A DNA stretch of 64,000 nucleotides from positions 2,501,292 to 2,565,291 of the forward strand of contig NC_060909.1 of assembly GCF_014805685.1 (NCBI RefSeq), in the 5' to 3' direction. Each line of letters starts with the position of its first letter. The first letter of the stretch is position 1. Below are positions 34,818 to 43,200 of this stretch, in pieces. Position numbers and translations under genes: made by a program. Source of the stretch: Silurus meridionalis. Lineage: Eukaryota; Chordata; Actinopteri; Siluriformes; Siluridae. Under the pieces are notes generated by a model. That model ran no database searches and was not told the origin of the DNA. It worked only from the letters and a program-made list of their open reading frames with translations.

Positions 34818-36186
34818 ATGTAGGTCAGCACTTTCTGACACTGATAAGGTGAGTGAAAATGTTCCATAGTAGTTTCCATTTTACGCATCACCCTCATCAG
34901 ATTTCCGATTTCTTTGTATTATTTTTATTTATTGAATCATTTTTCCTAATAGGTCGAACCCCAAAGTCCAAAAGCAGAAGTGAGCAGTTCTGACAGGTCA
35001 GGCTTTATTTTATTTTTTTTTAATGTGTATATATACAGGACCTGTGAAAAGGTTGGAAACCCCTTGGACTTTTATGTTTTTTGTTTTTTTGAGACACATG
35101 CAGGTTCTTTGGTTTCTGTGCTCTAAATTAGGTCATGTAACAGTATGAAGTGTCCAGAAATGACCAGAATTTATTTCCAAAATTCTTTGCTGTGGCTCCT
35201 GTAGAACTTGCTAAAGATGTTTTTCACTAGTTGAAGGTTTCTGGTCATCCCAGAGCAGTTCAACAGGATTTAGGTGCAGTGACTGGGCAGGTCATTCCAT
35301 TCACTTTTCTGGAACAAGTCTCCAACCTTCAGTGCTTCAAAAACATCCCAAACCATTGGTGTGTGTGGGGGTGAAGGAGTCTGATCACATCTTCTCATCT
35401 GATCTCCATCTTACACAAGTTCTTCTGTTAGAGACAAAAATGTCACAGTTGGACTCATTTGGCTTCCAGTCATTCCCTGTCCAATTCTTGTGTTTTTTCC
35501 GAGTTTGTTGCATAGAAACTCAAGGAATGTGGACGTGTCTCAAAAAGCAGATGATACTAGATGTTTCCACACCTTCGACAGGAACTGCATTACTATACAT
35601 TTTCTGTTCATCCACACAGATTCTTTTACACTCATATATCTGGTCAATGTTTCTTTTTTTTATACCCAGTTCTGTTGAAACCAAAGTTCCTTCTTCACAA
35701 GCCTCCTCCATGGAACCAGGTTTGAACGAAGAGGACTCCCTGAGCATCGGAAGCGTGTGGAGCGAAGGACGTGTACCCGAGCCGGATCAGAACCAGGTCG
35801 CGCCTCAAACCGTCCACCGAGAACCCATAGCCGATACGGAGCAGCCCCGAAGCTCCGAGCCTACAGCCGAGAACGGCTCTGCGAGGACAGAACCCGAGAA
35901 CGGCTCTGCGAGGACAGAACCCGAGAACGGCTCTGCGAGGACAGAACCCGAGAACGCTGACGCTCCGGTCGAGTCCTGCATCCCGACGGAAAACGGATGC
36001 ACCGTGAGCGCGGACGACTTCCTGAACAAAGGCGATGAAGCGGAGTCGGTCAGCGTGCACACGCTCCTCGAGCCTCTCACTCCCTCCAAGGTCCTCGAAA
36101 GCGACCAAGCCGAAAACGGACCGGAACCGAAAAACTGTAAACGAGACGTGGAGGAGGACAACACCTCAGGCCTGATCAGCACCTAG
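14897..36186 (+). CDS. znf280d: Zinc finger protein 280D (suppressor of hairy wing homolog 4 family), complete, 936 aa in 19 coding exons
   Basis: Nuclear C2H2 zinc-finger protein of the ZNF280 (SUHW-like) family; molecular role poorly known. Coding exons: 14897-15050, 16021-16256, 18802-18904, 19510-19761, 19894-19974, 20057-20139, 20223-20449, 25688-25845, 25951-26051, 26128-26274, 27954-28088, 30440-30642, 30730-30870, 30957-31019, 32501-32619, 32703-32724, 34824-34848, 34953-34996, 35670-36186. Lengths sum to 2811 nt with all phases matching; human ZNF280D is of similar length. The start has the family's acidic N-terminus ([15 protein letters not shown], then [16 protein letters not shown]4195-type). 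C2H2-like fingers fill about residues 276-560 (CPKC..., [50 protein letters not shown]). Further Cys-pair modules lie near 635 (CIEC) and 701 (CLNC). The acidic tail ends with the conserved [11 protein letters not shown] motif. The last exon carries three 9-residue repeats (832-858). Synteny with tcf12 favours D over paralogue C. Confidence 0.93.
17110..17390 (-). mobile_element. Mariner-type element with internal deletion
   Basis: On the minus strand the 5' end (AAACTAGTTTTGTAACACAC, then GATGGCAGCACAATG) is followed after only about 100 bp by the transposase C-terminal part containing [18 protein letters not shown], the mariner catalytic-region signature. The middle of the gene is missing. 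The same 5' end occurs intact at 43392 in mtfmt intron 7, so both belong to one family. Confidence 0.7.
17403..18130 (-). mobile_element. Tc1-like transposase remnant, antisense (family B)
   Basis: The right-hand end in element sense (GTGAGTACACCCTCAGTG, reversed) is at 17430. The minus-strand frame at 17671-17480 reads a C-terminal Tc1 transposase segment ([41 protein letters not shown]). Stops and shifts break the upstream coding part. It lies in znf280d intron 3. Confidence 0.75.
18752..18787. repeat. (TG)n microsatellite next to a znf280d acceptor
   Basis: The run ends only 14 bp before the acceptor of the exon starting at 18802. Confidence 0.8.
18950..19425 (+). mobile_element. hAT-like non-autonomous element, truncated (AGGGGTGT family)
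   Basis: Begins AGGGGTGTGACGGTAAACAA and shares the GTTAGGGGGAAGAAATGCAA block and the 'actaaacaaactagcggtcc' block with the longer copy at 28320-29658. The right terminus is lost. Confidence 0.55.
19833..19868. repeat. (CT)n microsatellite before znf280d exon at 19894
   Basis: A CT run about 25 bp upstream of the acceptor; it may serve as an extended polypyrimidine tract. Confidence 0.8.
20499..20838 (+). mobile_element. Tc1-like family A element, left segment of a split copy
   Basis: Starts at ATATATGGACAAAAGTATTG and runs to GAAGAGTAGAGGTTATTAAG, where it is interrupted. The missing right end resumes at 22876. Confidence 0.65.
20838..21208 (-). mobile_element. Repeat with tRNA-like B box, split by an inserted SINE
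   Basis: Left part 20838-20935 (GCACATTACAGCACAGTGT) and right part 21090-21208 (GGGCCTTGCTCAAGGGCCCC, GGGACTTGAACCCCTGACAT). The minus strand of the right part holds GGGTTCAAGTCCC-like B-box sequence. An uninterrupted copy is at 31770-31965. Confidence 0.5.
20930..21085 (+). mobile_element. SINE with tRNA-like head and L2-type tail
   Basis: A-box-like GGGAGCTCAGTGCTACCAG and B-box-like GGTCATAATTTCAAATCCC are followed by the tail TTTGGATAAGGCCGTCTGCC and AAATACCATAAATGTAAATG, a common fish SINE/L2 3' end. It is inserted in the element above. Confidence 0.6.
21209..22098. mobile_element. hAT-like DNA transposon remnant
   Basis: Terminal AGGGCTGCAACTAAGG at the left pairs with CCAGCCCT at the right. 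The 'gataatcgattaatcg' block just inside the left end is characteristic of this vertebrate hAT-like family. About 890 bp, no usable reading frame, target-site duplication unclear. Confidence 0.6.
22100..22872 (-). mobile_element. L2/Rex1-type LINE reverse-transcriptase fragment
   Basis: Minus-strand reading, with stops and shifts, gives the RT order [51 protein letters not shown], then [18 protein letters not shown]. The catalytic YADD box reads YADN. The 5' part of the element is missing. Confidence 0.7.
22876..22966 (+). mobile_element. Tc1-like family A element, right end of the split copy
   Basis: TTCTAAGAGCAAATGAGGAA through GTGGGATGGGATGCTTAAAA to GTCCACAAACTTTTGTTCG. It continues the segment that stops at 20838. 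Confidence 0.6.
23000..24600. other. znf280d intron 8, middle part: no gene seen
   Basis: Unique-looking sequence with moderate GC at 23200-23460 and 23950-24180 and no strong repeat match by eye. The segment at 24420-24600 has a reverse-oriented relative at 60430-60570. Confidence 0.4.
24650..24900. mobile_element. MITE with perfect 22-bp inverted repeats and TA target site
   Basis: Starts CAGTGGAACCTCGGGTTACG and ends in its exact reverse complement. It is 251 bp long, is flanked by TA on both sides, and has internal GTTACGAA repeats. No coding capacity. Typical of Tc1/mariner-type MITEs. Confidence 0.85.
26360..26990 (+). mobile_element. Tc1-like transposase remnant (family C)
   Basis: The plus-strand frame from 26582 reads [20 protein letters not shown], a Tc1 transposase core. 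Around it are the usual blocks (ATGGAGGTGGAAGCTTAATG, CTCTGGGATGAATTGATTGG) and a GGAACATCTGGACATG end. A terminal-like block in reverse orientation follows at 27057-27125. It lies in the znf280d intron at 26275-27953. Confidence 0.75.
28262..28312. repeat. (TA)n microsatellite
   Basis: About 24 TA units ending 8 bp before the left terminus of the hAT-like element. Confidence 0.85.
28320..29658 (+). mobile_element. hAT-like element with AGGGGTGTAAC termini, host of an RTE insertion
   Basis: Left end AGGGGTGTAACTG at 28321 and right end GGGTTACACCCCT at 29647-29658 are inverted. An internal TA run lies at 28555-28601. The LINE fragment at 29140-29472 interrupts it. No transposase frame survives. 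Confidence 0.6.
29140..29472 (-). mobile_element. RTE-like LINE 3' end, antisense
   Basis: The minus-strand frame reads [20 protein letters not shown] then [20 protein letters not shown] and YISRRML, the usual C-terminal part of this LINE group. The 3' tail reads GGAAGAAGCCGAAAGAAAAA. A sense copy is at 58060-58470. Confidence 0.7.
31040..31765 (+). repeat. Purine tract of AAGG/GGAA-type repeats in znf280d intron
   Basis: About 720 bp almost without pyrimidine runs (units GAAGGAAGGAAAGAA with GATGG variants), starting 20 bp after the exon ending at 31019. The pyrimidine-strand open frames are artefacts. Confidence 0.85.
31770..31965 (-). mobile_element. SINE-like repeat with tRNA-type B box
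   Basis: TGTCACATGTACATCACAATG at one end and GGGACTTGAACCCCCGACCC near the other; the reverse complement is a B-box-like GGGTTCAAGTCCC. Same family as 20838-21208, here uninterrupted. Confidence 0.55.
32858..33245 (+). mobile_element. Tc1-like 3'-half remnant (family A)
   Basis: GACTAAAGTATTAGGAGGCC through AGCTCCATGAAGATATGGTC to GGCATGGGATGTTTAAAAAA. Confidence 0.6.
33265..33560. repeat. GATACGATGCA-type interspersed repeat
   Basis: AGATACATCTGAAGCAGCGT, GATACGATACAATTCAC, CTCTGCAATTCAATATACAA and CACGATGCATCGTGATACAA form a partly palindromic unit. Related copies are at 55755-55935 and 62440-62640. Confidence 0.5.
33846..33893. repeat. (TG)n microsatellite
   Basis: Twenty-four TG units in a znf280d intron. 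Confidence 0.9.
34762..34815. repeat. (TG)n microsatellite before the 25-nt znf280d micro-exon
   Basis: About 27 TG units end 8 bp before the acceptor of the exon at 34824-34848. Confidence 0.9.
35090..35600 (-). mobile_element. Tc1-like remnant, antisense (family C)
   Basis: Contains TCATCCCAGAGCAGTTCAAC, GTGACTGGGCAGGTCATTCC and TTGTTGCATAGAAACTCAAG, the reversed blocks of family C. Directly upstream of the last znf280d exon; open sequence here is not part of the protein. Confidence 0.65.
35869..35949 (+). repeat. znf280d: Three 27-bp tandem repeats inside znf280d coding sequence
   Basis: Three near-identical in-frame units each encode ENGSARTEP (residues 832-858), followed by a partial fourth (ENADAP). 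Length is a multiple of three, so the frame is kept. Confidence 0.95.
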
Positions 36187-36479
36187 AAGACCTTCGCTTT
36201 CCAGTAGCATAGGACAGGAACGCCTCCATTTTTACTGAAACAGATGTTTTTTTTAATCTGACTATAAAACGTACTTTTACAATCGTTACATCACGTGATC
36301 CAGAGCATTCTTCAGTTCGGAAAAAAAAGTGAAACTTCAATCGAGGAAACTCAATTACGTGAGTGTCCTTTTAAAAAAAAAAAAAAAAAAAAAGGGTTTG
36401 CCTTTTATAAAGAATCATTGCCCATTTCAGGAGCAAACTCCAAGACTGTGAAATGACCTGCAATCAGCATTGGGTTTTT

Positions 36480-36510
<31 letters not shown>

Positions 36511-37026
36511 TTTCCCTGTTACACACCAGGAACCTCAAAGACTTTCAGGAAGACCAGATCTTGGTCTTGGTGTCTGATAAATACAACGGATCTCCGGGGG
36601 GGGGGTTTAAGAAAAGAAAGAGAGTTTTATTGTTTTCAGTGTAAAACACTTTGATATACTTCTTTTAAATAGGAAAAGGAGGTTCTATGAGTATCAGTGA
36701 CACTGTTCTAGTTATTCACGCTGGACACACAGGCTCAGAGGTAAGACTCCATCCAATGTCTTCACTCTAATTACAACCAATAAAAATGAACTTTTTTCCT
36801 TTTACTCTCTTTTACTCCATGCCTTGCATCACCGTGCTGCTCCAGGGGTTCTGAAAAATGTAAAAAGAAAATAAAAAAAATCCAAATTTTAGTCTTCACT
36901 TTTCTGTTCTCAGTTTTACATCAATTTTATCGTCATAAAAAAAAGTTGTTCTTTCTTTCCTGCATCTAAATATAATTCTGAGTACAAATGAGACCAACAG
37001 CCAATCAGCTTTCTGCTCTCTTCCCC

Positions 37027-37064
37027 CCCCCTTCCCCTCTCTCTCTCTCTCTCTTCCTCTCTCT

Positions 37065-37103
<39 letters not shown>

Positions 37104-37220
37104 CCTCTCTCACTCTCTTTCTTTCTCTCTTTTCCTCTCTCTCTCTCTCTTTCTCTCTCTCTTTTCCTCTCTCTTTCTCTCTCTCTCTTTCTTTCTTTTC
37201 CTCTCTCTTCCTCTCTCTCT

Positions 37221-37288
<68 letters not shown>

Positions 37289-37353
37289 CTTTTCCTCTCT
37301 CTCTCTTTGTCTTTTTCTCTCTTCCTCTCTTTCTCTCTATTTTTATTTCTCTT

Positions 37354-37400
<47 letters not shown>
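37027..37400. repeat. Long (CT)n polypyrimidine tract ending in (TG)n
   Basis: About 340 bp of CT/CTTT repeats broken by TATATATA at about 37274, then about 16 TG units at 37368-37400. Open frames across it are low complexity. Confidence 0.9.
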
Positions 37401-37403
<3 letters not shown>

Positions 37404-38390
37404 TTATGTCATGATAAAAGCTCTTACATTTCGTTCTTAAAAAGATGTGAAACCTGCTGAAACCCTGTGTTTGTTTCCTCCGTCGAGATCGTTTCTTTTT
37501 TTGATCTGAAATCCTTCAGGTTTCGATGCAAACCTGCGATCACGATCCAGCTGTTCGTCCACGATTTGAAAACGATCCAAGCGAACGGTTGGTTTGATTG
37601 TAACATCACTTATGAGCACAAATGACCGGGTTCATGCGACTTTCAGTTATTTATTTATTTAGTTACATTTCATGACCCTCTGTTCCACTTCCATTTTATT
37701 TGTCTCTCTGGAGCATTAAAGTAGATGTTTATCAACCAGTGGTGGACATTCAGGAAGTAAATGTAATTCATTACTGTAATTAAGAAGCTTTTCCACGTAT
37801 CTGTACTTTACTGAAGTGTTTCCATTTGGGGAGATTTTTACTGTAACTTCACTACATTTCAAAGTGAAATATTTGACTTTTTACTCAACTACATTTTGCC
37901 AAATCAGTCGTATCTTTTTATTTATAAGGATAAAAATTTAACTGTTGAAACACGCAGCGATCCACCAATCAGGATCGAGCGCTCGCTTTGTTTAGAACTC
38001 GTTTTGATCACCGCTTAGTGTATCTACTGATCACCAACATACAGTTCAGCATCAGTTCAACAGACCATTTAAAGAGGAATACATGATGATACATCTTTCC
38101 ATCCATCCATCCTACTTTCTTTCTAGGATTTCTTTTTACTTAAGTGAAAGTTGAAATGGACACTTTTACTGGAGGAATATTTTATCACGTGGATCTACTT
38201 TAACTCAACTACATGCTTTGCGTACTTCATCCACCACTGATCGCAAGATGCAAACTGTACGCAATTAAATGTTTCAGATCTGAACTTTACCTTCACCTAA
38301 AGCCCATGAGCACTAATCTGATTTGACTTTACATGCAAACTCAGTGTGTTAAAACACATCAGCATCAAGATTTACATTTCTCTGCTGGAA

Positions 38391-38393
<3 letters not shown>

Positions 38394-38475
<82 letters not shown>
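38394..38475. repeat. (GT)n microsatellite, longest in the window
   Basis: About 41 uninterrupted GT units between znf280d and mtfmt. Confidence 0.95.
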
Positions 38476-38477
<2 letters not shown>

Positions 38478-38906
38478 TATTACAGCCAGTGAAATGTGGG
38501 TCTCTGGTTGCTCCTTCTTTCTATTCACAGTAAAGTCATCCAGGACTTCACACTTTTTTAGAGTAAATCAGGCTGTTTGCTGCATACCAGGTTTTCTCTC
38601 TGAGCCCTGGCATAGAAGCCTGAATCTCGCCTGAATCTCTAAATCTACGTAGCCTTACAGCCTGTTATTGACTATTTGGGGGAGAAAAAAAGGCAGATGA
38701 ATGACCCTGTTTTTCTACATGTTCTTTCTTTTTTTTTTTCCAGCCAAAATCCAGTGGTTTTGTGAAAGCATTGGGCCCATGAGACTTCAAAATCAAAACC
38801 ACTATATAACAAAATATATGTAAAAAAAAAAAAATAAATAAAAATAAGAATAAATAAAAGGTTTAGATTTTTTCCCCCTTTATACTTGGGATTTCTGATG
38901 CACTGG

Positions 38907-38920
38907 TGCCCTCTAGCGGT
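38907..38920 (-). promoter_or_regulatory. CTCF-like core motif
   Basis: Read on the minus strand the site is CCGCTAGAGGGCAC, a full match to the vertebrate CTCF core CCRSYAGRGGGCR. It lies between znf280d and mtfmt, about 1 kb before the mtfmt promoter. Binding cannot be judged from sequence alone. Confidence 0.4.
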
Positions 38921-39067
38921 GATGTTTAGAATTCACCAGGGAGTATTTTGTTGTAAAGACTGCCGTCTTGTGGTTTTATTTGGAAGTGCAACCTAGTGTA
39001 GCTTTTATTACTTTTGTTTAGGTTACCCTTGTACGAACAGTGTCTGTCTGTCTGTCTATCTATCAAT

Positions 39068-39735
39068 CAATCAATCAAATATTGGGACACATGACCTTCC
39101 CAGCCAAATGTGGTTCTGTTACCAAAAAAATATTTCGACATTCACTGTTCAAACACTTAGTGAATGAGATTAGATTTTGTGCTCGAAAAGAAACCATTAC
39201 TTTGGAAGAAGAACGAGCAGAAGAGCCCTACTTGGGCCAAAAAATCGCAAGGAATGGACAATGTTAGATGTAGAGAGGTGAACGGACAGCATTTTGCAAT
39301 GAATTTTGACGTCATCCCGTTTTGTTTGCACTGAGTGGGGCATCATTCAACAGAACCATGACCCCAAACACACCTCTAGGTTCTGTAAGATCTATTTCTC
39401 CAAGAAGGAGAGTGATGGAGTTCTGCTTCAAATGACCTGACCTCCATAATCATCAGCTCTAAATCCAACTCAAATGGTTTGGGATGAGTTGAACTGGAGA
39501 GTGTAGGAAAAGCAGCCAACAGGTACTCAACATATCTGGGAGCTCCTCAGGATTGTTGGCAAACCATTTCAGATGACGAGGTCATGAGAATTTGCAAAAA
39601 AGTCAAACAACCCAGAATTTTAGATTCTTCGAATTCGCCGCCTTTTGCTTTCTTAACACGTTTTGGTTTATTACCTTGGTTCCATAAGTGGTCTTTAATA
39701 ATTTGGATGAAATCGGTATTAATGTACAATGTAGA
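39068..39735 (+). mobile_element. Tc1-like transposase remnant (family D)
   Basis: The block 'accatgaccccaaacacacc' matches the DNA encoding a Tc1 QDNDPKHTS-like segment. It is followed by TGACCTGACCTCCATAATCA and AATGGTTTGGGATGAGTTGA, remnants of the SPDLNPIE..WDELD region. Frame broken. Confidence 0.65.
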
Positions 39736-39920
39736 ACATTTGTTTTAAAAGAAAAACACTGAGGGGAAAAAGATGTGTCTCAACTATGTGTTTAAAAAGA
39801 TTATTATTGTAGCTCTAACCAATTAAAACGGTGCATTACAGCTATTAGCCACTAGGGGCGCATTTCCGCATACGCTAATAAAATCCCTATTCTAGATCAG
39901 CAGTTTGACAGCGCAGCCCG

Positions 39921-39956
39921 TTGCCGGAAGTGACGTTAAACAAAGATGGCGGCGCA
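39921..39956 (+). promoter_or_regulatory. mtfmt promoter: ETS (NRF-2/GABP) next to CRE-like half site, then YY1
   Basis: CCGGAAG at 39924-39930 is an ETS/GABP core and runs directly into TGACG (39931-39935), a composite ETS-CRE arrangement. AAGATGGCGGC at 39943-39953 is a consensus YY1 site, which in such TATA-less promoters usually sits just downstream of the transcription start. GABP plus YY1 is the common promoter form of nuclear genes for mitochondrial proteins. The ATG of mtfmt is about 260 bp further on. Confidence 0.7.
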
Positions 39957-40211
39957 CACAAGCGGTGCTAAGCTATGTTGATGTTTTTAATAACTTTTAG
40001 AAATCGCTATTTATTTCTGTTATCAGGATTTATAAACTGGTGTGAAATCAAGAGGACAACATTACGCCATGAAAAATGTTAAAACGGATTTATTTATTCA
40101 CGTAAAAAAGCCGCGAGATGTTTAAGAGCAGCCTGTAGATATTGTATTAATGCTAGTAGGTCATTACACAGGCGTGTGTTTGTTTATATATAAATATTAT
40201 AATAAATAAGG

Positions 40212-43200
40212 ATGTGGAATCAACTCGTTGTGAAACTAATCCACGATGCTCCTCATTATCTTGGCGGATTTTGTCGACGATGCATCAAGTTCGCACCATG
40301 TGTTGGTCCAAATGCCAGCCCTGGAAGCTCCACACCGCTGGTGCCCTCTGGCATCCACAGCAGCTGCGTCTCAAACCGACCGTGGAGAATTTTATTCTTC
40401 GGGAGTGATGATTTCGCGGTCGAGTCTCTGAAACGGCTTCATGAGTCCCAGTAAGAACATCTGCAACACACCTTCTTCTTTTCCTTCAAACGATTGTGTG
40501 TATTGAACCAGGTGTTTTTTTTTGTTGGTGTTTCAGAACAGAAGGTCCTAATGGTGTGGTGGACTCTCTGGAGGTGGTCACCCTGCCCCGTAATGTCCCC
40601 GTGCGCAAGTTTGCTGAGCAGCACGAGCTCAGGATTCATGAGTGGCCCCAGGTGGAGTCCAGGGGGCAGTTCGATGTGGGAGTGGTGGTCTCGTTTGGCT
40701 GCCTGCTTCAGGAGCAGCTCATTAATACATTCCCATAGTAAGGCCATCAGTCCCCGTGTGGGCCAGACAGATCTTTCTCCAAACGTTCAGCTGAAACTTT
40801 CCAAAGGTGTTTTTCACTAGTTGGAGATTTTTCTTGAGATCCAGTTCATCCCAGAGCAGTCGAATTAGATTTAGGTGCAGTGACTGGGCAGGGCATTCCA
40901 CGATATATATAACACTCCTAACGACTGTTTGCTCTTTAAATAAAGTTTACAATAGTGATGGTTGTTTATGAATGATTCATTTCGAACGAGTTTTTAATGT
41001 GACTCAGAAAAATGAGTCGTCTCAAAGAGTGATTCGTTTGTTTTCTACTGGAAGCACATGAACAAAGCATCTGAAAATCTCCATAGGTCATGTACAGGAA
41101 ACAGAACTGAGTAGTTTATCTCTTGACTCTTCTGGTCCGAGTCGTTCGTTCTTCTGTCCTGTGACTCCCATAAACGCTATGCAGTGCGTTACACAGGAAA
41201 CAGAATTGTGTTGTTCATCTCTTGAGTCCTCTGCTCCGAGCTGTATGTTCTTTTATCACATGACTTCCAAATACGCGATGCAGTTATATATACATATATT
41301 TATTATTGGAATTATAGTCAAAGTCGGTTTAGACGTGTTGAAGATCTGCTTATTGGAAATGTAACATTTTAATGGATGTAAATTACCAAAAAAAATATGT
41401 TTATTTGAGTCAATAAAATGATCCGATCTTCTCATCACTGGTTTATGGAACTTGGACGTACGATTCGGCTCATGGTCTTCTTGTATGGTGAAGTTATTTC
41501 CAATTAGATGGAATTGCATGGTGTTGAAGTATGGAATGGTAGCGATGTTGCCTTTCACGTTCCGGACAAAGTCTCCAACATTCCCTGCAAAACAACCCCA
41601 ACCATTACATTTCCACCTCCATGTGTGACTGTTTTTCATCTTACACAAGTTCTTCTGTTAGGGACAAAAAATTGGCCATGTATGGACTTATTCTTCCGTT
41701 TCTGTTCTTTGTCTTTCACTGTGTTTGTTGCATAGAAACAAAAAGAAGACCGTTAATATTTCTAACTAAACTTCTTGTTTTGTTTCAGTGGGATCCTGAA
41801 CGTGCACCCTAGTCTCCTTCCTCGCTGGCGTGGACCTGCACCTGTTTTTCACACAATTCTGCATGGAGACAAACTCACTGGAGTCACAATCATGCAGATC
41901 AGACCGAGGAGGTACGAGTTTCCTTCAACCCCTGTGTGAATCTGCACTAGAGATGGTTCAGGATGCGTGTCAGGATACACGTCAGAGTTCTTGTCTCTAG
42001 ACTCCATGATGAAAGAAATTCCTTGCTGTGATGTTCAGTATGAATTCATTAATATTTGGCTTTGTTGCAGGTTTGACGTTGGTCCGATACTCAACCAGGG
42101 GCTGTATGAGGTTCCTGAGAAGAGCACGGCTGATGAGCTCGGAGGCACGCTGGCTGCTCTGGGAGCTCGGCTGGTAATTACTGGATTGCAAATGAATAAA
42201 TAACCTTAATTCAGAGGTCACACATTGCCTCCATTAGTCCTGATCTGAAATCTGAGAAATCCACATCAAAACTGCAAGTGTCATGTGAACCTGCATTAAA
42301 GAGTCCAGGATAGACAGATGGACATGAGGATAGATAGATAGAATAGAATAGAATAGATTAGGATGGATGAAAACACAATGATAGATATAGATGGATATAT
42401 AGATTAGGATAGATTAATGTGGATGGATGGATGGATGGATGGATTAGATTAAAAGATAGACGGATAGTGTATTGAGTGAATACAGAAGTGTGTTGTGGAT
42501 AGTGCGAGTGTTAAGCAGAAATATGAGACACAAAAATTATATACAACAGTACCAAGATTTTCCCTGAATGATACTCTGGGTATATGTAGATAATATAAAG
42601 ATTTATAGACATTAGGACATAAGTATGTATAAGTTTGTTTGTGTTTCGCAGTTAATCGACACTCTGAGAAACCTTCCAGAACGAATAGCAAATCGGACAG
42701 AGCAGGCCAGAGTGGGGGCAACATTTGGTAAGAGGAAGGTTTTTCTGTGATTAAACAGTACTCATGTGTGAGTCGTTTGAGAAGAAATAAATTGTATATG
42801 TGTGTGTTTTATATTTCAGCTCCTAAAATCAGCTCTTCCTTGAGTTGGCTTGTTTGGGAAGAGCAGACGTGTGAGCAGATCGATCGACTCTATCGGGCCA
42901 TAGGGTCTCGGGTAAAACTTCTGCAGATGTTTTAATGTATACTGCTTGATTTGTGATAGTTGTGGTGAGTCAGCTGATTTTCTACATGCTTAGGTTCATT
43001 TGAGAACAATCTGGATGGGACATGCAATCAAACTGCTGGACTTTGTTGGGAATTGCGATGTGCCGTTAACGGGTAAGTACATCGTGGTGATGGTGGAGAC
43101 TTGTTTAGAAATATTACTTCGGTTTTAATCTAACTCTAAAGATACACTTTTTGGACAAATCTTGGTGGACACTTGACTATTAAATCTGTGTGCCTTTTGA

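Larger units (their letters stand above)
36187..39890. other. znf280d 3' untranslated region and znf280d-mtfmt intergenic space
   Basis: The 3' UTR probably runs to about 36400, where a poly-A stretch lies (36372-36393); I see no canonical AATAAA close by. Beyond are an AAT run at 36482, the CT tract, TG tracts and a Tc1 remnant. No gene is visible. Confidence 0.5.

Noticed and set aside
35332..35669. N-terminal extension of the last znf280d exon's open frame
   Set aside because: This part is an antisense Tc1 remnant. A clear acceptor (TTTTTTTTATACCCAG) ends at 35669 and the phase fits the previous exon.
36988..37440. 150-codon frame of Ser/Leu/Phe
   Set aside because: Pure translation of the CT microsatellite.
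39848..39862. CTCF-like word CCACTAGGGGCGC near the mtfmt promoter
   Set aside because: One G short of the core, so the alignment with the consensus breaks.
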